From Clostridium sp. 1001271st1 H5 (GTDB lineage: Bacteria > Bacillota > Clostridia > Lachnospirales > Lachnospiraceae), in assembly GCF_005845215.1 (NCBI RefSeq), contig NZ_SPHO01000005.1, positions 248,001 to 312,000 of the forward strand: 64,000 nucleotides of DNA. Direction: 5' to 3'. The position numbers were made by a program, and so were the translations under genes. The notes beneath the pieces were generated by a model, which did no database searches, had not been told where the DNA came from, and saw only the letters and a list, made by a program, of their open reading frames with translations. Shown here one piece after another: positions 43,890 to 52,711 of this stretch. Within the stretch, counting starts at the first letter, position 1. The number at the start of each line of letters is the position of its first letter.

Positions 43890-44792
43890 GTGTTTATATG
43901 GGACTTTGTCGCCGACACCGTACTGGGCCAGATTATCGACTGGATCTATGGCCAGATTGTAGGGTTCCTCGGCGATTTTTTTATGCAGATGGGCAACATG
44001 GGAGCCGATTTATTTGAGATGAGCTGGGTGCAGTCCATCGTGCTGTTTTTTTCGTATCTGGCGTGGGCGCTGTATGTTACCGGCCTTGTGGTGTCCGCCT
44101 TTGAATGCGGGATTGAATACCAGACCGGACGCGGCAGCGTCAGGGAAAGCGCCTTAAACGCCATCAAAGGATTTATGGCCGTCAGCCTGTTCACCGTTGT
44201 GCCGGTGGAGCTTTATAAGCTCTGCGTATCTTTGCAGGGTGGCTTCACGGCAGGAATCACCGGATTGGGCGAGGACTTCGGGACGGTGGCCTCTGGTATC
44301 ATCACCTCCCTGCAGGATGCGGGGACATGGGAACAGGCGGTCACTTCCGGTGCGCTGGGCGGATTAGGCAGCGTCACCAGTCCCATCCTGATGATTTTTA
44401 TCCTGATCATGATGGGGTACGCCATCATCAAAGTGTTTTTTGCCAACCTAAAACGCGGCGGCATCCTGCTGATCCAGATTGCGGTGGGCAGTCTTTATAT
44501 GTTCAGTGTTCCGCGGGGATACATTGACGGCTTTGTGGGCTGGTGCAAACAGGTGATTGGGCTGTGCCTGACTACCTTTCTGCAGGCAACCATTCTGACC
44601 GCCGGTCTGCTGGTGTTAAAGGACCATGCCCTGCTGGGCCTTGGCCTGATGCTCTCGGCGGGTGAAATCCCCCGCATTGCCGGACAGTTCGGTCTGGATA
44701 CCGGCACACGGGCCAACGTGATGGGGGCCGTCTATGCGGCGCAGGGCGCGGTAAACCTGACCAGAACCATTGTGCAGACAGTGGCAAAATAG
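43890..44792 (+). CDS. TrbL/VirB6-like channel protein
   Basis: 300 residues from GTG 43890. Six to eight hydrophobic helices; the N-terminal part is amphipathic (FVADTVLGQIIDWIYGQIVGFLGDFFMQMGN). This fits the polytopic inner-membrane component of conjugative type IV secretion. Hydropathy and context are the evidence. The ~100 bases before it hold no supported gene. Confidence 0.78.
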   Translation: MFIWDFVADTVLGQIIDWIYGQIVGFLGDFFMQMGNMGADLFEMSWVQSIVLFFSYLAWALYVTGLVVSAFECGIEYQTGRGSVRESALNAIKGFMAVSLFTVVPVELYKLCVSLQGGFTAGITGLGEDFGTVASGIITSLQDAGTWEQAVTSGALGGLGSVTSPILMIFILIMMGYAIIKVFFANLKRGGILLIQIAVGSLYMFSVPRGYIDGFVGWCKQVIGLCLTTFLQATILTAGLLVLKDHALLGLGLMLSAGEIPRIAGQFGLDTGTRANVMGAVYAAQGAVNLTRTIVQTVAK

Positions 44793-44806
44793 AAAAGGGG
44801 TGAAAG

Positions 44807-44932
44807 ATGAAACTGATTTATGTGACCTCTCACTATGCCGGGGAAGTGGAAAATGGCTTTGCCATTGGAGTGCCATGGGGGACTTTACAGACAGAGTTCC
44901 AGTCAGCCGCGCCTGTCATGGGGATGTCCTGA
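44807..44932 (+). CDS. Short ORF, possibly a DUF4406-like remnant
   Basis: 41 residues, AGGGGTG site. MKLIYVTSHYAGEVENGFAIG resembles the start of DUF4406/nucleoside 2-deoxyribosyltransferase-like proteins (KLIY..S.Y.G..E), but the frame ends after 41 codons with the stop overlapping the methylase start. It may survive only as a leader coupling translation of the methylase. Confidence 0.4.
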   Translation: MKLIYVTSHYAGEVENGFAIGVPWGTLQTEFQSAAPVMGMS

Positions 44933-46896
44933 TGATGACGCTTGGAAGTCTGTTCGATGGGATTGGAGGGTTTCCCCTGGCCGCCGTCCACTATGGGGTG
45001 ACGCCCCTGTGGGCAAGCGAAATCGAAGCCTTTCCCATCGAAGTGACGAAAATCAGATTCCCCGATATGATTCACGTCGGGGATATCACAAAACTAAACG
45101 GAGCGGAACTGCCGCCCGTGGACGTCATCTGCGGCGGATCGCCCTGCCAGGATTTATCCGTGGCCGGAAAACGACAGGGACTTGCGGGCGAGAGGTCGGG
45201 ATTGTTCATGGAGCAGGTCCGCATCGTGAAAGAAATGAGGGATGCGGATGAACGAAGAAATGTACCAGCTCACCTTGTCCGACCTCGATACCTCGTTTGG
45301 GAAAACGTCCCCGGAGCCTTCTCCTCCGCGGAGGGTGAGGACTTCCGGGCGGTGCTTGAGGAAATTGTCCGCGTTAAGGATGGCGCCTGTCATGTTCCTC
45401 GACCTGACACCGGGCGCTGGGAATCTGCTGGGGGAATCCTTCTGGGAACTGAGTTCAGTCTGGCTTGGAGAGTCCTCGATGCTCAATACTGGGGAGTCGC
45501 CCAGCGCCGCCGTCGTATCTTCCTTGTCGCAGATTTTGGAGGCTGCACCGCCCCAGAAATATTATTTAAGCAGAACTGCCTGTTTGGGAATCCTGCGGAG
45601 GGCCGAGGCGAGGGGCAAGGAACTGCCGCCCCAGCTAAAGGAGGCGCTGCTGATACAGGCGGGACTTGTCTGACTCCATGGGATGTGCAGAGCCGCCGCA
45701 TTTTCGGGGAAAACGGTACATGGCCCGCGCTCTACGGCGGCGAAGGCGGTGGACATGGATATATAAAGACAGAAGAAAAAAAGAAAGAGGTCTTTGCCTT
45801 CCACATCAACCAGAGGGAGGAAACCATTGACCTGGGCGGGATATCCGGTGCTTTGATGGCAACCACAAATATGCAGATGCAGACCTTTGTGAAGGAGCCG
45901 GTTCTGTGCCTGAATGACCAGGGCGGGGAGCGGATGGATGTGACGGAAGGAATTACAGCAACCCTGCGGGCCGGAATGGGAGGAAACATCCCGATTGTGC
46001 CGCAGCCCTTTGCGGCGGGGGCGGCAGGGACCCTCCAGGCACAGGAGCAAGGAAATCAGCCGCTGATTTTTGATAACCATGCACAGGATTCCAGATTTAC
46101 CGGACCGGTAGAAGTCTCACAAACGGTGTCAGCTGGCTTTGGAATGGGCGGAAACAACCAGCCGCTGGTGATGTCCACCTGGCAGGGAGCCGCGGAAATA
46201 GGTGGAAATGGCAGTCCGACCAGCCCGGACAGCGCCGGGATGAGCGGCAGCAATCAGCCAATCCTGTTTGAGAACCACGGCATTGATGCCCGTTATACGG
46301 GCCCCCATGAGGTGGCGCCAACCATGTCCGCACGGTATGGGACGGGTGGAAACAATGTGCCGTTAGTGTCGCGGGAGCCGGAGAGCTTCTGTATCGCGGG
46401 TAACATCATTGACCGACAGCCGGAAAACGGCGGCAACGGGTTCGGATACCAGGAGGATATTTCTTATACTTTAACCGGGATGGACCGTCATGCGGTGTTT
46501 TCCCGCCAGAGGGTGGATGTGTTCCAGCCAGATGAGGTGGTCAGCACGCAGAGCGCAAGGCAGCATAAAGACGCCACAGATCTGGTCTGTCAGCCGTATC
46601 AGGAAACTGTTGGCACGCTGTGCCAGGACGATGGGAAAGGCATCAACAGCCAGTATGTCACGCAGGATAAATGTATTGTGGAACGGAGGAACTTAATTCG
46701 CCGTTTGACTCCACTGGAGTGTGAGCGGCTTCAGGGTTTCCCGGACGGATGGACAGACATCCCCGGAGCATCCGATTCCGCCCGTTACAAGGCGCTGGGA
46801 AACAGCGTGGCGGTACCGTGTGTGGATTTCCTCCTGCGCGGCATCGCTTATTTTTTACAAAAATTCAAAGAGGAACCAGAAAAACCGGCTATGTAA
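44932..46896 (+). CDS. C5-cytosine DNA methyltransferase with repetitive insert
   Basis: 654 residues from ATG 44932. Motif I GSLFDGIGGF, motif IV GGSPCQDLS (catalytic Cys near residue 70), motif VI WENVPGAFSS, motif VIII AQRRRRIFLV and motif X GNSVAVP are all present. Between VIII and X lie about 330 residues of Gly/Asn-rich repeats, for example FTGPVEVSQTVSAGFGMGGNNQPLV and YTGPHEVAPTMSARYGTGGNNVPLV, in the place of a target recognition domain. It methylates DNA cytosines, probably to protect the element. A second gene is overprinted on 45248-45673. Confidence 0.93.
   Translation: MMTLGSLFDGIGGFPLAAVHYGVTPLWASEIEAFPIEVTKIRFPDMIHVGDITKLNGAELPPVDVICGGSPCQDLSVAGKRQGLAGERSGLFMEQVRIVKEMRDADERRNVPAHLVRPRYLVWENVPGAFSSAEGEDFRAVLEEIVRVKDGACHVPRPDTGRWESAGGILLGTEFSLAWRVLDAQYWGVAQRRRRIFLVADFGGCTAPEILFKQNCLFGNPAEGRGEGQGTAAPAKGGAADTGGTCLTPWDVQSRRIFGENGTWPALYGGEGGGHGYIKTEEKKKEVFAFHINQREETIDLGGISGALMATTNMQMQTFVKEPVLCLNDQGGERMDVTEGITATLRAGMGGNIPIVPQPFAAGAAGTLQAQEQGNQPLIFDNHAQDSRFTGPVEVSQTVSAGFGMGGNNQPLVMSTWQGAAEIGGNGSPTSPDSAGMSGSNQPILFENHGIDARYTGPHEVAPTMSARYGTGGNNVPLVSREPESFCIAGNIIDRQPENGGNGFGYQEDISYTLTGMDRHAVFSRQRVDVFQPDEVVSTQSARQHKDATDLVCQPYQETVGTLCQDDGKGINSQYVTQDKCIVERRNLIRRLTPLECERLQGFPDGWTDIPGASDSARYKALGNSVAVPCVDFLLRGIAYFLQKFKEEPEKPAM
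45248..45673 (+). CDS. Overprinted gene inside the C5-methyltransferase gene (+1 frame)
   Basis: 141 residues from ATG 45248 in a frame shifted by one from the methyltransferase. Contains YQLTLSDLDTSFGKTSPEPS near the start and SLSQILEAAPPQKYYLSRTACLGILRRAEARGK near the end. I recall proteins with the same TLSDLDT and KYYLSxxACxGILRRAxxRGK features annotated in phages and ICEs, so this appears to be a real protein family. It covers the methyltransferase codons from motif VI to just past motif VIII. Confidence 0.7.
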   Translation: MNEEMYQLTLSDLDTSFGKTSPEPSPPRRVRTSGRCLRKLSALRMAPVMFLDLTPGAGNLLGESFWELSSVWLGESSMLNTGESPSAAVVSSLSQILEAAPPQKYYLSRTACLGILRRAEARGKELPPQLKEALLIQAGLV

Positions 46897-47012
46897 CATT
46901 GGTACATCTGCTTCCCTTTGGAGAAAATCCTTGTTGGGTATGGTCATAGCTATTCCCTCACATTGCCGATATACTTGGCTTATAAAGAATCAGAAGAAAG
47001 GAGTTACACTGC

Positions 47013-47339
47013 ATGGAAAACCGCAAAAATCTCTGCGCCATGATTCCCGAATCCCTGCACACGCAGGCGCGGACGGAGCAGGAAAAACTGGAGCTGACAC
47101 TGAGCCAGTATGTTGAGATGGTATTAAAAGAACACTTTGAGATGGGAGGGAAAGCAATGGATGGCAAGACAAGGACGCTGGCGTTTCAGGTATCGGAGGA
47201 ACTCTTCGGGAGGATTAAGGGGCATCTGAAAAAGACGGGTTTAAGCCAAAAGGATTTCGTGATTAGCCTGATTGAGCAGGCGCTGGCTGAAGCGGAGAAC
47301 GCTGAACCAGACACAGCCGGACAAAAAGAGGAATCATAA
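47013..47339 (+). CDS. Tandem ribbon-helix-helix-like protein
   Basis: 108 residues, AAAGGAGTT site. Two similar units: LCAMIPESLHTQARTEQEKLELTLSQYVEMVLKEHF (1-45) and LAFQVSEELFGRIKGHLKKTGLSQKDFVISLIEQAL (55-95), each strand-helix-helix as in MetJ/Arc proteins. A single-chain pseudo-dimeric DNA-binding protein or relaxosome/regulatory factor is likely. The 116 bases before it (46897-47012) show nothing else. Confidence 0.65.
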   Translation: MENRKNLCAMIPESLHTQARTEQEKLELTLSQYVEMVLKEHFEMGGKAMDGKTRTLAFQVSEELFGRIKGHLKKTGLSQKDFVISLIEQALAEAENAEPDTAGQKEES

Positions 47340-47352
47340 TGACAGACATTTC

Positions 47353-47385
47353 AAACCGCCGGAGCCATGGAGCCTCGGCGGTTTT
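47353..47385 (+). terminator. Hairpin with T tract before prgI
   Basis: CCGCCG (47356-47361) pairs with CGGCGG (47376-47381), with a second inner stem, followed by TTTT. Probable partial terminator or processing site. Confidence 0.6.
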
Positions 47386-47404
47386 CACTTGGAGGTGAAC
47401 AATT

Positions 47405-47665
47405 TTGTATATTTACCCTGACAATTTAAAATCCAAGGCCACGCTGTGGCTCTGGCAGCTAAAAGACATCGGCATCATCGGCGTGTGTGCGGTGGTATCC
47501 ATTCTGGCGCTGACGCAGGCCGGGTTCTTCCCGCCCATCGTCCTGACGGCGGTGTTCGCCTTTCTGACGATCCGCTTCGACGACACCAGCATTCTGGATT
47601 TTATCAAGTATGCCTGCGGGTTCTTTTTTACCCGCCAGCAGCTCTATGAATGGAGGTACAGATAA
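47405..47665 (+). CDS. PrgI-family (VirB3-like) conjugation protein
   Basis: 86 residues from TTG 47405 after GGAGGTGAAC. MYIYPDNLKSKATLWLWQLKDIGIIGVC then two hydrophobic helices; pattern and size fit the PrgI family, the VirB3-like membrane component next to VirB4. Its TAA overlaps the next ATG. Confidence 0.85.
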   Translation: MYIYPDNLKSKATLWLWQLKDIGIIGVCAVVSILALTQAGFFPPIVLTAVFAFLTIRFDDTSILDFIKYACGFFFTRQQLYEWRYR

Positions 47666-48276
47666 TGAGCAGAAAGAAAGACACCGTCCCCGCAGGAGGG
47701 AAGAAACAGGCCCGTGAGAAAGCCTCTACCCGCCAGCTCATCGGGGCCGAGGCCGTCACGGATTACAGCCTTGTCACCCACGGGCAGGGCGAGCTGGTGT
47801 ATTTCATCGTCAAGCCCTCCAACATCTCCGTACTGTCCGAGGCCAGCGTCGGGGCGCGGATTTATGCCCTGATGACGGTGCTCAAGGGCGTGGCGGAGAT
47901 TGAAATGCTGTGCCTAAACAGCCGGGAGAGCTTCGAGGACAACAAGCGGTTCCTGCGCTCCCGCATGGAACAGGAGGACAATCCCGTGGTGAGGAAACTC
48001 CTTGAAAAAGACCAGACCCACCTCGACCGGATACAGGTGCAGATGGCGACCGCCCGTGAATTTTTAATCATGATCCGGCTGAAGGATGAGAAGGAATCCG
48101 AGGTGTTCCCCTATCTTTCACGGATAGAAAAATCGCTGAAGGAACAGGGGTTTTCCGTAAAGCGGGCCGACCGGGAGGACATCAAGCGTATCCTTGCCGT
48201 GTACTATGAGCAGAACGTGACCACGGAAAAATTTGAGGATTTTGATGGGGAACGCTGGATCATTCCGGAGGATTAA
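47665..48276 (+). CDS. Conjugation protein upstream of VirB4
   Basis: 203 residues from ATG 47665. TRQLIGAEAVTDYSLVTHGQGELVYFIVKPSNISVLSEASVGARIYALMTVLKG resembles the N-terminal domain of VirB4/TraC proteins, here as a separate polypeptide. In Clostridia ICEs I recall this gene lying between prgI and virB4. Probably part of the membrane-associated energising complex. Confidence 0.75.
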   Translation: MSRKKDTVPAGGKKQAREKASTRQLIGAEAVTDYSLVTHGQGELVYFIVKPSNISVLSEASVGARIYALMTVLKGVAEIEMLCLNSRESFEDNKRFLRSRMEQEDNPVVRKLLEKDQTHLDRIQVQMATAREFLIMIRLKDEKESEVFPYLSRIEKSLKEQGFSVKRADREDIKRILAVYYEQNVTTEKFEDFDGERWIIPED

Positions 48277-48372
48277 GCCGTGGGTATTCCCAAATATCCT
48301 GGTGAAAAGGCTACTTTTTTTTGCGGTATTGTGGTATGATAATCAGAAGAAAAACGAGAGGATGGTGACGCG

Positions 48373-49149
48373 GTGGAAGTACTGCAGAAAGTGGACCGCT
48401 TTCAGAAAGAAATCAATGCCTTGCGTCCGTTTGAGGGCGAAATGCTGGATCAGATAAAGGATTATTACCGGATTGGGCTGACATGGACCTCCAATGCGCT
48501 GGAGGGAAATTCCCTGACCGAGAGTGAAACCAAGGTGCTTTTGGAGGAAGGGCTGACCGTGGGCGGCAGGCCGATGAGGGATGTGTTTGAGGCGGTGGAC
48601 CACGCCAGGGCCTATGATTTTATGTTCTCCCTGATGAAGAACCGTTGCATTGACGAGTCCGCCGTGCTGCGGATGCATAAACTGTTTTACCAGAATATTG
48701 AGCCTGACTATGCCGGGCGGTACCGGGATATGAAAGTAGTGATTACCGGGTCCCATTACCCGACGACAGCGCCGGAAAAGCTGGACAGGGAGATGGCCGG
48801 TCTGTTTCAATGGGCGGCTGGGGAACGGGAGCGGCTCCATCCGCTGGAATTTGCCGCCGAGCTTCACAGGCGCTTTGTGTTCATCCATCCGTTTAAGGAC
48901 GGAAATGGCAGAGTCGCCCGCCTGCTGATGAACCTGGCGCTCATTCAGGATGGCTATCTTCCGGCTGTGATTCCGCCGGTTCTGCGTATGGATTATATCT
49001 CCCTGCTGGAAAGGGCGCACCGTGACCCGCATGATTTTATCCAGTTTATTGCCGAAAGGGAGCTGGAATCACAGAAGGAAATCCTGAGACTGTTTCAGAT
49101 CCCGTTTCCCAAGATGGAGCAGGGATTGTCAGGAATGGAATTAATGTAA
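48373..49149 (+). CDS. Fic-domain AMP transferase
   Basis: 258 residues from GTG 48373. The Fic motif HPFKDGNGRVARLL is complete at about residues 172-186. An N-terminal SNALEGN segment (about residue 40) matches the (S/T)xxxE(G/N) inhibitory helix, as in class II Fic proteins, so activity is likely self-restrained. Fic enzymes AMPylate target proteins. It is inserted between the two VirB4-related genes with its own hairpin downstream, so may be a separately expressed effector. Confidence 0.92.
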   Translation: MEVLQKVDRFQKEINALRPFEGEMLDQIKDYYRIGLTWTSNALEGNSLTESETKVLLEEGLTVGGRPMRDVFEAVDHARAYDFMFSLMKNRCIDESAVLRMHKLFYQNIEPDYAGRYRDMKVVITGSHYPTTAPEKLDREMAGLFQWAAGERERLHPLEFAAELHRRFVFIHPFKDGNGRVARLLMNLALIQDGYLPAVIPPVLRMDYISLLERAHRDPHDFIQFIAERELESQKEILRLFQIPFPKMEQGLSGMELM

Positions 49150-49173
49150 CAACAGAAAAAAGAATTGACCATG

Positions 49174-49204
49174 CGTCGGATACAGAAATGTGTCCGGCGT
49201 TTTT
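49174..49204 (+). terminator. Intrinsic terminator after fic
   Basis: CGTCGGATAC (49174-49183) pairs imperfectly with GTGTCCGGCG (49190-49199), then TTTTT. Confidence 0.7.
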
Positions 49205-49232
49205 CTATGCCCAAAATCAAGGAGGTATCCAT

Positions 49233-51062
49233 TTGAAAAGAGCGAGAACCGCCCCTACGGCGGCTGCGGAGGATGTGCATATTCAGGAGTTTCTGGACAT
49301 GATCGCGCCCTCCGTTATCAAGTTTGAAACTGACCACTTCATCTGTGGCAACACCTACCGCTGTGTGTGGGCATTGCGGGAGTATCCGACCGCCACCGAT
49401 GAGCAGGCTATCCTGTCGCATCTTGGGGAAAAAGATGGCGTCACCCTGCGTATCTACACCCGCCATGTCACGCCGGTGGAGGAAAAGAAAATCATCAGCA
49501 ACGCGGCCAACAAAAACCGCATGGACAGGAGCAACACCAACGACCTCCAGCAGACGGTGCTGGCGGAATCCAACCTGCAGGACGTGACCACCATCGTGGC
49601 GCAGATGCACCGGAACCGGGAGCCGTTACTTCACGCGGCAGTTTATCTGGAGCTGTGCGCCCATGACATCGACCAGTTAAAGCTCCTGCAGACCGAGGTG
49701 CTGACGGAGCTGATCCGCTCCAAGTTAAATGTGGACCGGCTTATGCTCCGTCAGCAGCAGGGATTTCAGTGTGTGATGCCTACCGGCTGGAACCTGTTCC
49801 GGGATCAGTTCGAGCGTGTCCTGCCCGCCAGCAGTGTGGCCAACTTATATCCCTTCAACTACAGCGGTAAGACCGATCCGCAGGGATTTTATATCGGACG
49901 GGACAAGTTCGGCAGCAACGTGCTGGTGGATTTTAACCGCCGCGCCGATGACAAGACCAACGCCAATATCCTGATCCTCGGTAATTCCGGTCAGGGCAAG
50001 AGCTACCTGTTAAAGCTCCTGCTGACAAACCTGCGGGAATCCAATATGCGGGTGTGTGCGCTCGATCCTGAGATGGAGTACGAGGATCTGACCAATAACC
50101 TCGGCGGCTGCTTCATTGACCTGATGGGCGGCAAGTATATCATTAACCCATTGGAGCCGAAAACATGGGATGAAGCGGGCAGTCCAGAGGACATGGATGC
50201 GCCACAGACCTTCCGCATCGGCTCCCGTCTGTCTCAGCACATCAGCTTCCTGAAAGACTTTTTCCGCACCTATAAGGATTTCACCGACCGGGAGATTGAC
50301 GTCATTGAAATCATGCTTCAGAAGCTGTATGCCAAATGGGGCATCAGCGACCAGAGTGACTTTGACCGTCTGGAGCTGGAGGATTATCCCATCCTGTCTG
50401 ACCTGTATGCCTTTATCGAAAGGGAGTACAAAGGCTTTGACGAGAGCAGGAGGCAGCTCTACACGGCGGAAATGCTGCAGAGCATCCTGCTGGGCTTAAA
50501 CTCTATGTGCGTGGGCGCGGAGAGTAAATTTTTCAACGGGCATACCAACATCACCGATTCCAGCTTCGTCACCTTCGGCGTGAAGGGACTTTTACAGGCC
50601 AGCCGGAGCTTAAAAAATGCTCTGCTGTTCAACGTGCTGTCCTTCATGAGCGATGAACTTCTGACCGAGGGGAACACCGCCGCCAGCCTGGATGAATTTT
50701 ACCTGTTCCTGTCCAACCTGACCGCTGTGGAATATGTCCGGAACTTCATGAAGCGTGTGCGGAAGAAGGACTCGGCGGTGATTATCGCCAGCCAGAACCT
50801 GGAGGATTTCAATCTGGACGGCGTCCGGGAGTACACCAAGCCCCTGTTCTCCATCCCCACGCACCAGTTCCTGTTCAACGCGGGCAGTATTGACGCCAAG
50901 TTTTATACGGATACCCTGCAGCTTGAGGACAGCGAATACAACCTGATCCGTTATCCGCAGCGCGGCGTGTGTCTCTACAAGTGCGGCAACGAGCGGTATA
51001 ACCTGATGGTAAATGCACCGGAGCATAAGGCGAAGCTGTTCGGAAAAGCAGGCGGCAGATAA
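49233..51062 (+). CDS. VirB4-like conjugation ATPase
   Basis: 609 residues from TTG 49233 with AAGGAGGTATCC. The earlier in-frame codons overlap the terminator. Walker A ILGNSGQGKSYLLKLLL at about residue 250, ALDPEMEYEDL after it, and a distal Walker B-like AASLDEFYLFL with IIASQNLEDF. Cytoplasmic ATPase driving the type IV channel. Confidence 0.93.
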   Translation: MKRARTAPTAAAEDVHIQEFLDMIAPSVIKFETDHFICGNTYRCVWALREYPTATDEQAILSHLGEKDGVTLRIYTRHVTPVEEKKIISNAANKNRMDRSNTNDLQQTVLAESNLQDVTTIVAQMHRNREPLLHAAVYLELCAHDIDQLKLLQTEVLTELIRSKLNVDRLMLRQQQGFQCVMPTGWNLFRDQFERVLPASSVANLYPFNYSGKTDPQGFYIGRDKFGSNVLVDFNRRADDKTNANILILGNSGQGKSYLLKLLLTNLRESNMRVCALDPEMEYEDLTNNLGGCFIDLMGGKYIINPLEPKTWDEAGSPEDMDAPQTFRIGSRLSQHISFLKDFFRTYKDFTDREIDVIEIMLQKLYAKWGISDQSDFDRLELEDYPILSDLYAFIEREYKGFDESRRQLYTAEMLQSILLGLNSMCVGAESKFFNGHTNITDSSFVTFGVKGLLQASRSLKNALLFNVLSFMSDELLTEGNTAASLDEFYLFLSNLTAVEYVRNFMKRVRKKDSAVIIASQNLEDFNLDGVREYTKPLFSIPTHQFLFNAGSIDAKFYTDTLQLEDSEYNLIRYPQRGVCLYKCGNERYNLMVNAPEHKAKLFGKAGGR

Positions 51063-51080
51063 GGAGGGAGGCGACAGCGC

Positions 51081-52142
51081 ATGGATTTAAAAGACCAACG
51101 CTTCGGCATTGAGATTGAAATGACCGGCATTACCCGCGAAAAAGCCGCCGAAGTGGCTGCTGAATACTTTGGAACAACCTCCCGTTACCTTGGAACTTAC
51201 TATGATACCTACGCCGCATTGGACAGTCAGGACCGTCAATGGAAGTTTATGAGTGACTCCAGTATTGACGCGCATCGTAAGGTGGGCAACCGTAAGGTTT
51301 CTGCCGGTGTCGAATATCAGACAGAGATGGTCAGTCCCATCTGTAAGTATGAGGATATTGTCCCGATTCAGGAAATTATCCGCAAATTGAAGGAGGCCGG
51401 GGCAATCACAAACGGAAGCTGCGGCATTCATGTGCATATCGACGCCTCCCCATTTGACGCCCGGACGCTGCGCAATATCACCAACATCATGGCATCCAAG
51501 GAGGATTTGATCTACAAGGCCCTGGGGGTTTCCGTGGCCCGTCAGGACCGATGGTGCCAGCCGGTGGAGGAGCGTTTTCTTGAAGAATTAAACAGACGCA
51601 GGCCAAGAAACATGCAGGAGGTGGAGCGGATCTGGTACAACGGAGCAAGCCGCAGCCATGAGCACTATGACAGAAGCCGCTACCATTGCCTGAACCTGCA
51701 CTCGGTCTTCCAGAAAGGCACGGTGGAGTTCCGGCTGTTCAATGGGACGCTCCACGCCGGGAAAATCAAGGCTTACATCCAGTTCTGCCTTGCCATCGGG
51801 GCGCAGGCGTTAAACCAGAGCTGTGCCAGCCGGAGGAAAACGCAGACCACCAACGAGAAATATACCTTCCGCACCTGGCTGCTGCGGCTGGGGTTAAACG
51901 GCGATGAGTTTGCCACCGCCCGCCAGCATCTGCTGGCCAATCTCCCCGGCTGTATCGCATGGCGCGATCCGGCGCAGGCCGAGGCGCAAAAGGAGCGGTT
52001 AAGGCAGAAAAGAGAAAAGGAGCGGGAGCAGGCAAGGCTGGAGCACACCGCTGCCGGAGCCGTCCCGCAGGAGCAGACAAACGAACAGACTGAACAGGCC
52101 GGGACTTCCGATGAAGCACCGGCCTTTGTCATGCGGATGTGA
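51081..52142 (+). CDS. Amidoligase-family protein
   Basis: 353 residues, AAGGAGGGAGGC site. FGIEIEMTG, CGIHVHIDA and RYHCLNLHSVFQKGTVEFRLFNGTLH are the conserved motifs of the amidoligase_2 family (glutamine-synthetase-like/COOH-NH2 ligase fold). A Lys/Glu/Gln-rich tail follows. These enzymes were predicted to form amide bonds on peptides, often beside a gamma-glutamylcyclotransferase, as here. Substrate unknown. Confidence 0.88.
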   Translation: MDLKDQRFGIEIEMTGITREKAAEVAAEYFGTTSRYLGTYYDTYAALDSQDRQWKFMSDSSIDAHRKVGNRKVSAGVEYQTEMVSPICKYEDIVPIQEIIRKLKEAGAITNGSCGIHVHIDASPFDARTLRNITNIMASKEDLIYKALGVSVARQDRWCQPVEERFLEELNRRRPRNMQEVERIWYNGASRSHEHYDRSRYHCLNLHSVFQKGTVEFRLFNGTLHAGKIKAYIQFCLAIGAQALNQSCASRRKTQTTNEKYTFRTWLLRLGLNGDEFATARQHLLANLPGCIAWRDPAQAEAQKERLRQKREKEREQARLEHTAAGAVPQEQTNEQTEQAGTSDEAPAFVMRM

Positions 52143-52173
52143 ATCCGCACTATGAATCGTGAAGGAGGAAATC

Positions 52174-52686
52174 ATGAGTAGAAAACCTACGCTTTATATT
52201 GCCTATGGCAGCAATTTAAACCTGCCGCAGATGGCGTTCCGTTGCCCCACCGCCGAGGTGGTTGGGAAAAGTGAACTGAAAGATTATGAGCTGCTGTTCC
52301 GCGGCAGCCGCTATGGCGCAGTCGCCACGGTGGAGCCAAAGGAGGGCAGCTCCGTCCCTGTGCTGCTCTGGAAAATCCGGCAGATGGATGAGGCAGCGCT
52401 CGACCGCTACGAAGGATATCCCAGTTTTTACGGCAAGCAGATGATGGATGTGGAACTGGACGGCAAGACGGTGTCAGCGATGGTTTACATCATGACGCCC
52501 GGCCATGAATTTGGCGCCCCATCGGATTGTTATACCGGGGTCATCCGGGAGGGATATAAGTCGGCGGGCTTTGACACGCAGGTGCTTGACGATGCCATCG
52601 ACCACGCATGGGAGCTGATGCGGGAGCAGAGCCAGTTCAGCCAGCAGTCCCTGTTCGGCATGGGAGGCTGGGATCAGCTAAAATAA
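52174..52686 (+). CDS. Gamma-glutamylcyclotransferase-like protein (GGCT/AIG2 fold)
   Basis: 170 residues, AAGGAGG site. YIAYGSNLNL is the canonical YGSN signature and YEGYPSFYGKQ holds the expected catalytic Glu region. The family cleaves gamma-glutamyl amide bonds to 5-oxoproline. Adjacent to the amidoligase, suggesting a make-and-break pair acting on the same modification. Confidence 0.88.
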   Translation: MSRKPTLYIAYGSNLNLPQMAFRCPTAEVVGKSELKDYELLFRGSRYGAVATVEPKEGSSVPVLLWKIRQMDEAALDRYEGYPSFYGKQMMDVELDGKTVSAMVYIMTPGHEFGAPSDCYTGVIREGYKSAGFDTQVLDDAIDHAWELMREQSQFSQQSLFGMGGWDQLK

Positions 52687-52711
52687 AAAAACGCATCCAT
52701 TCAGATGCGGC

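Noticed and set aside
47665-51062. VirB4 gene split by Fic insertion
   Set aside because: Both flanking proteins have own ribosome sites and I recall them as separate genes in related ICEs, so a broken virB4 is not needed.
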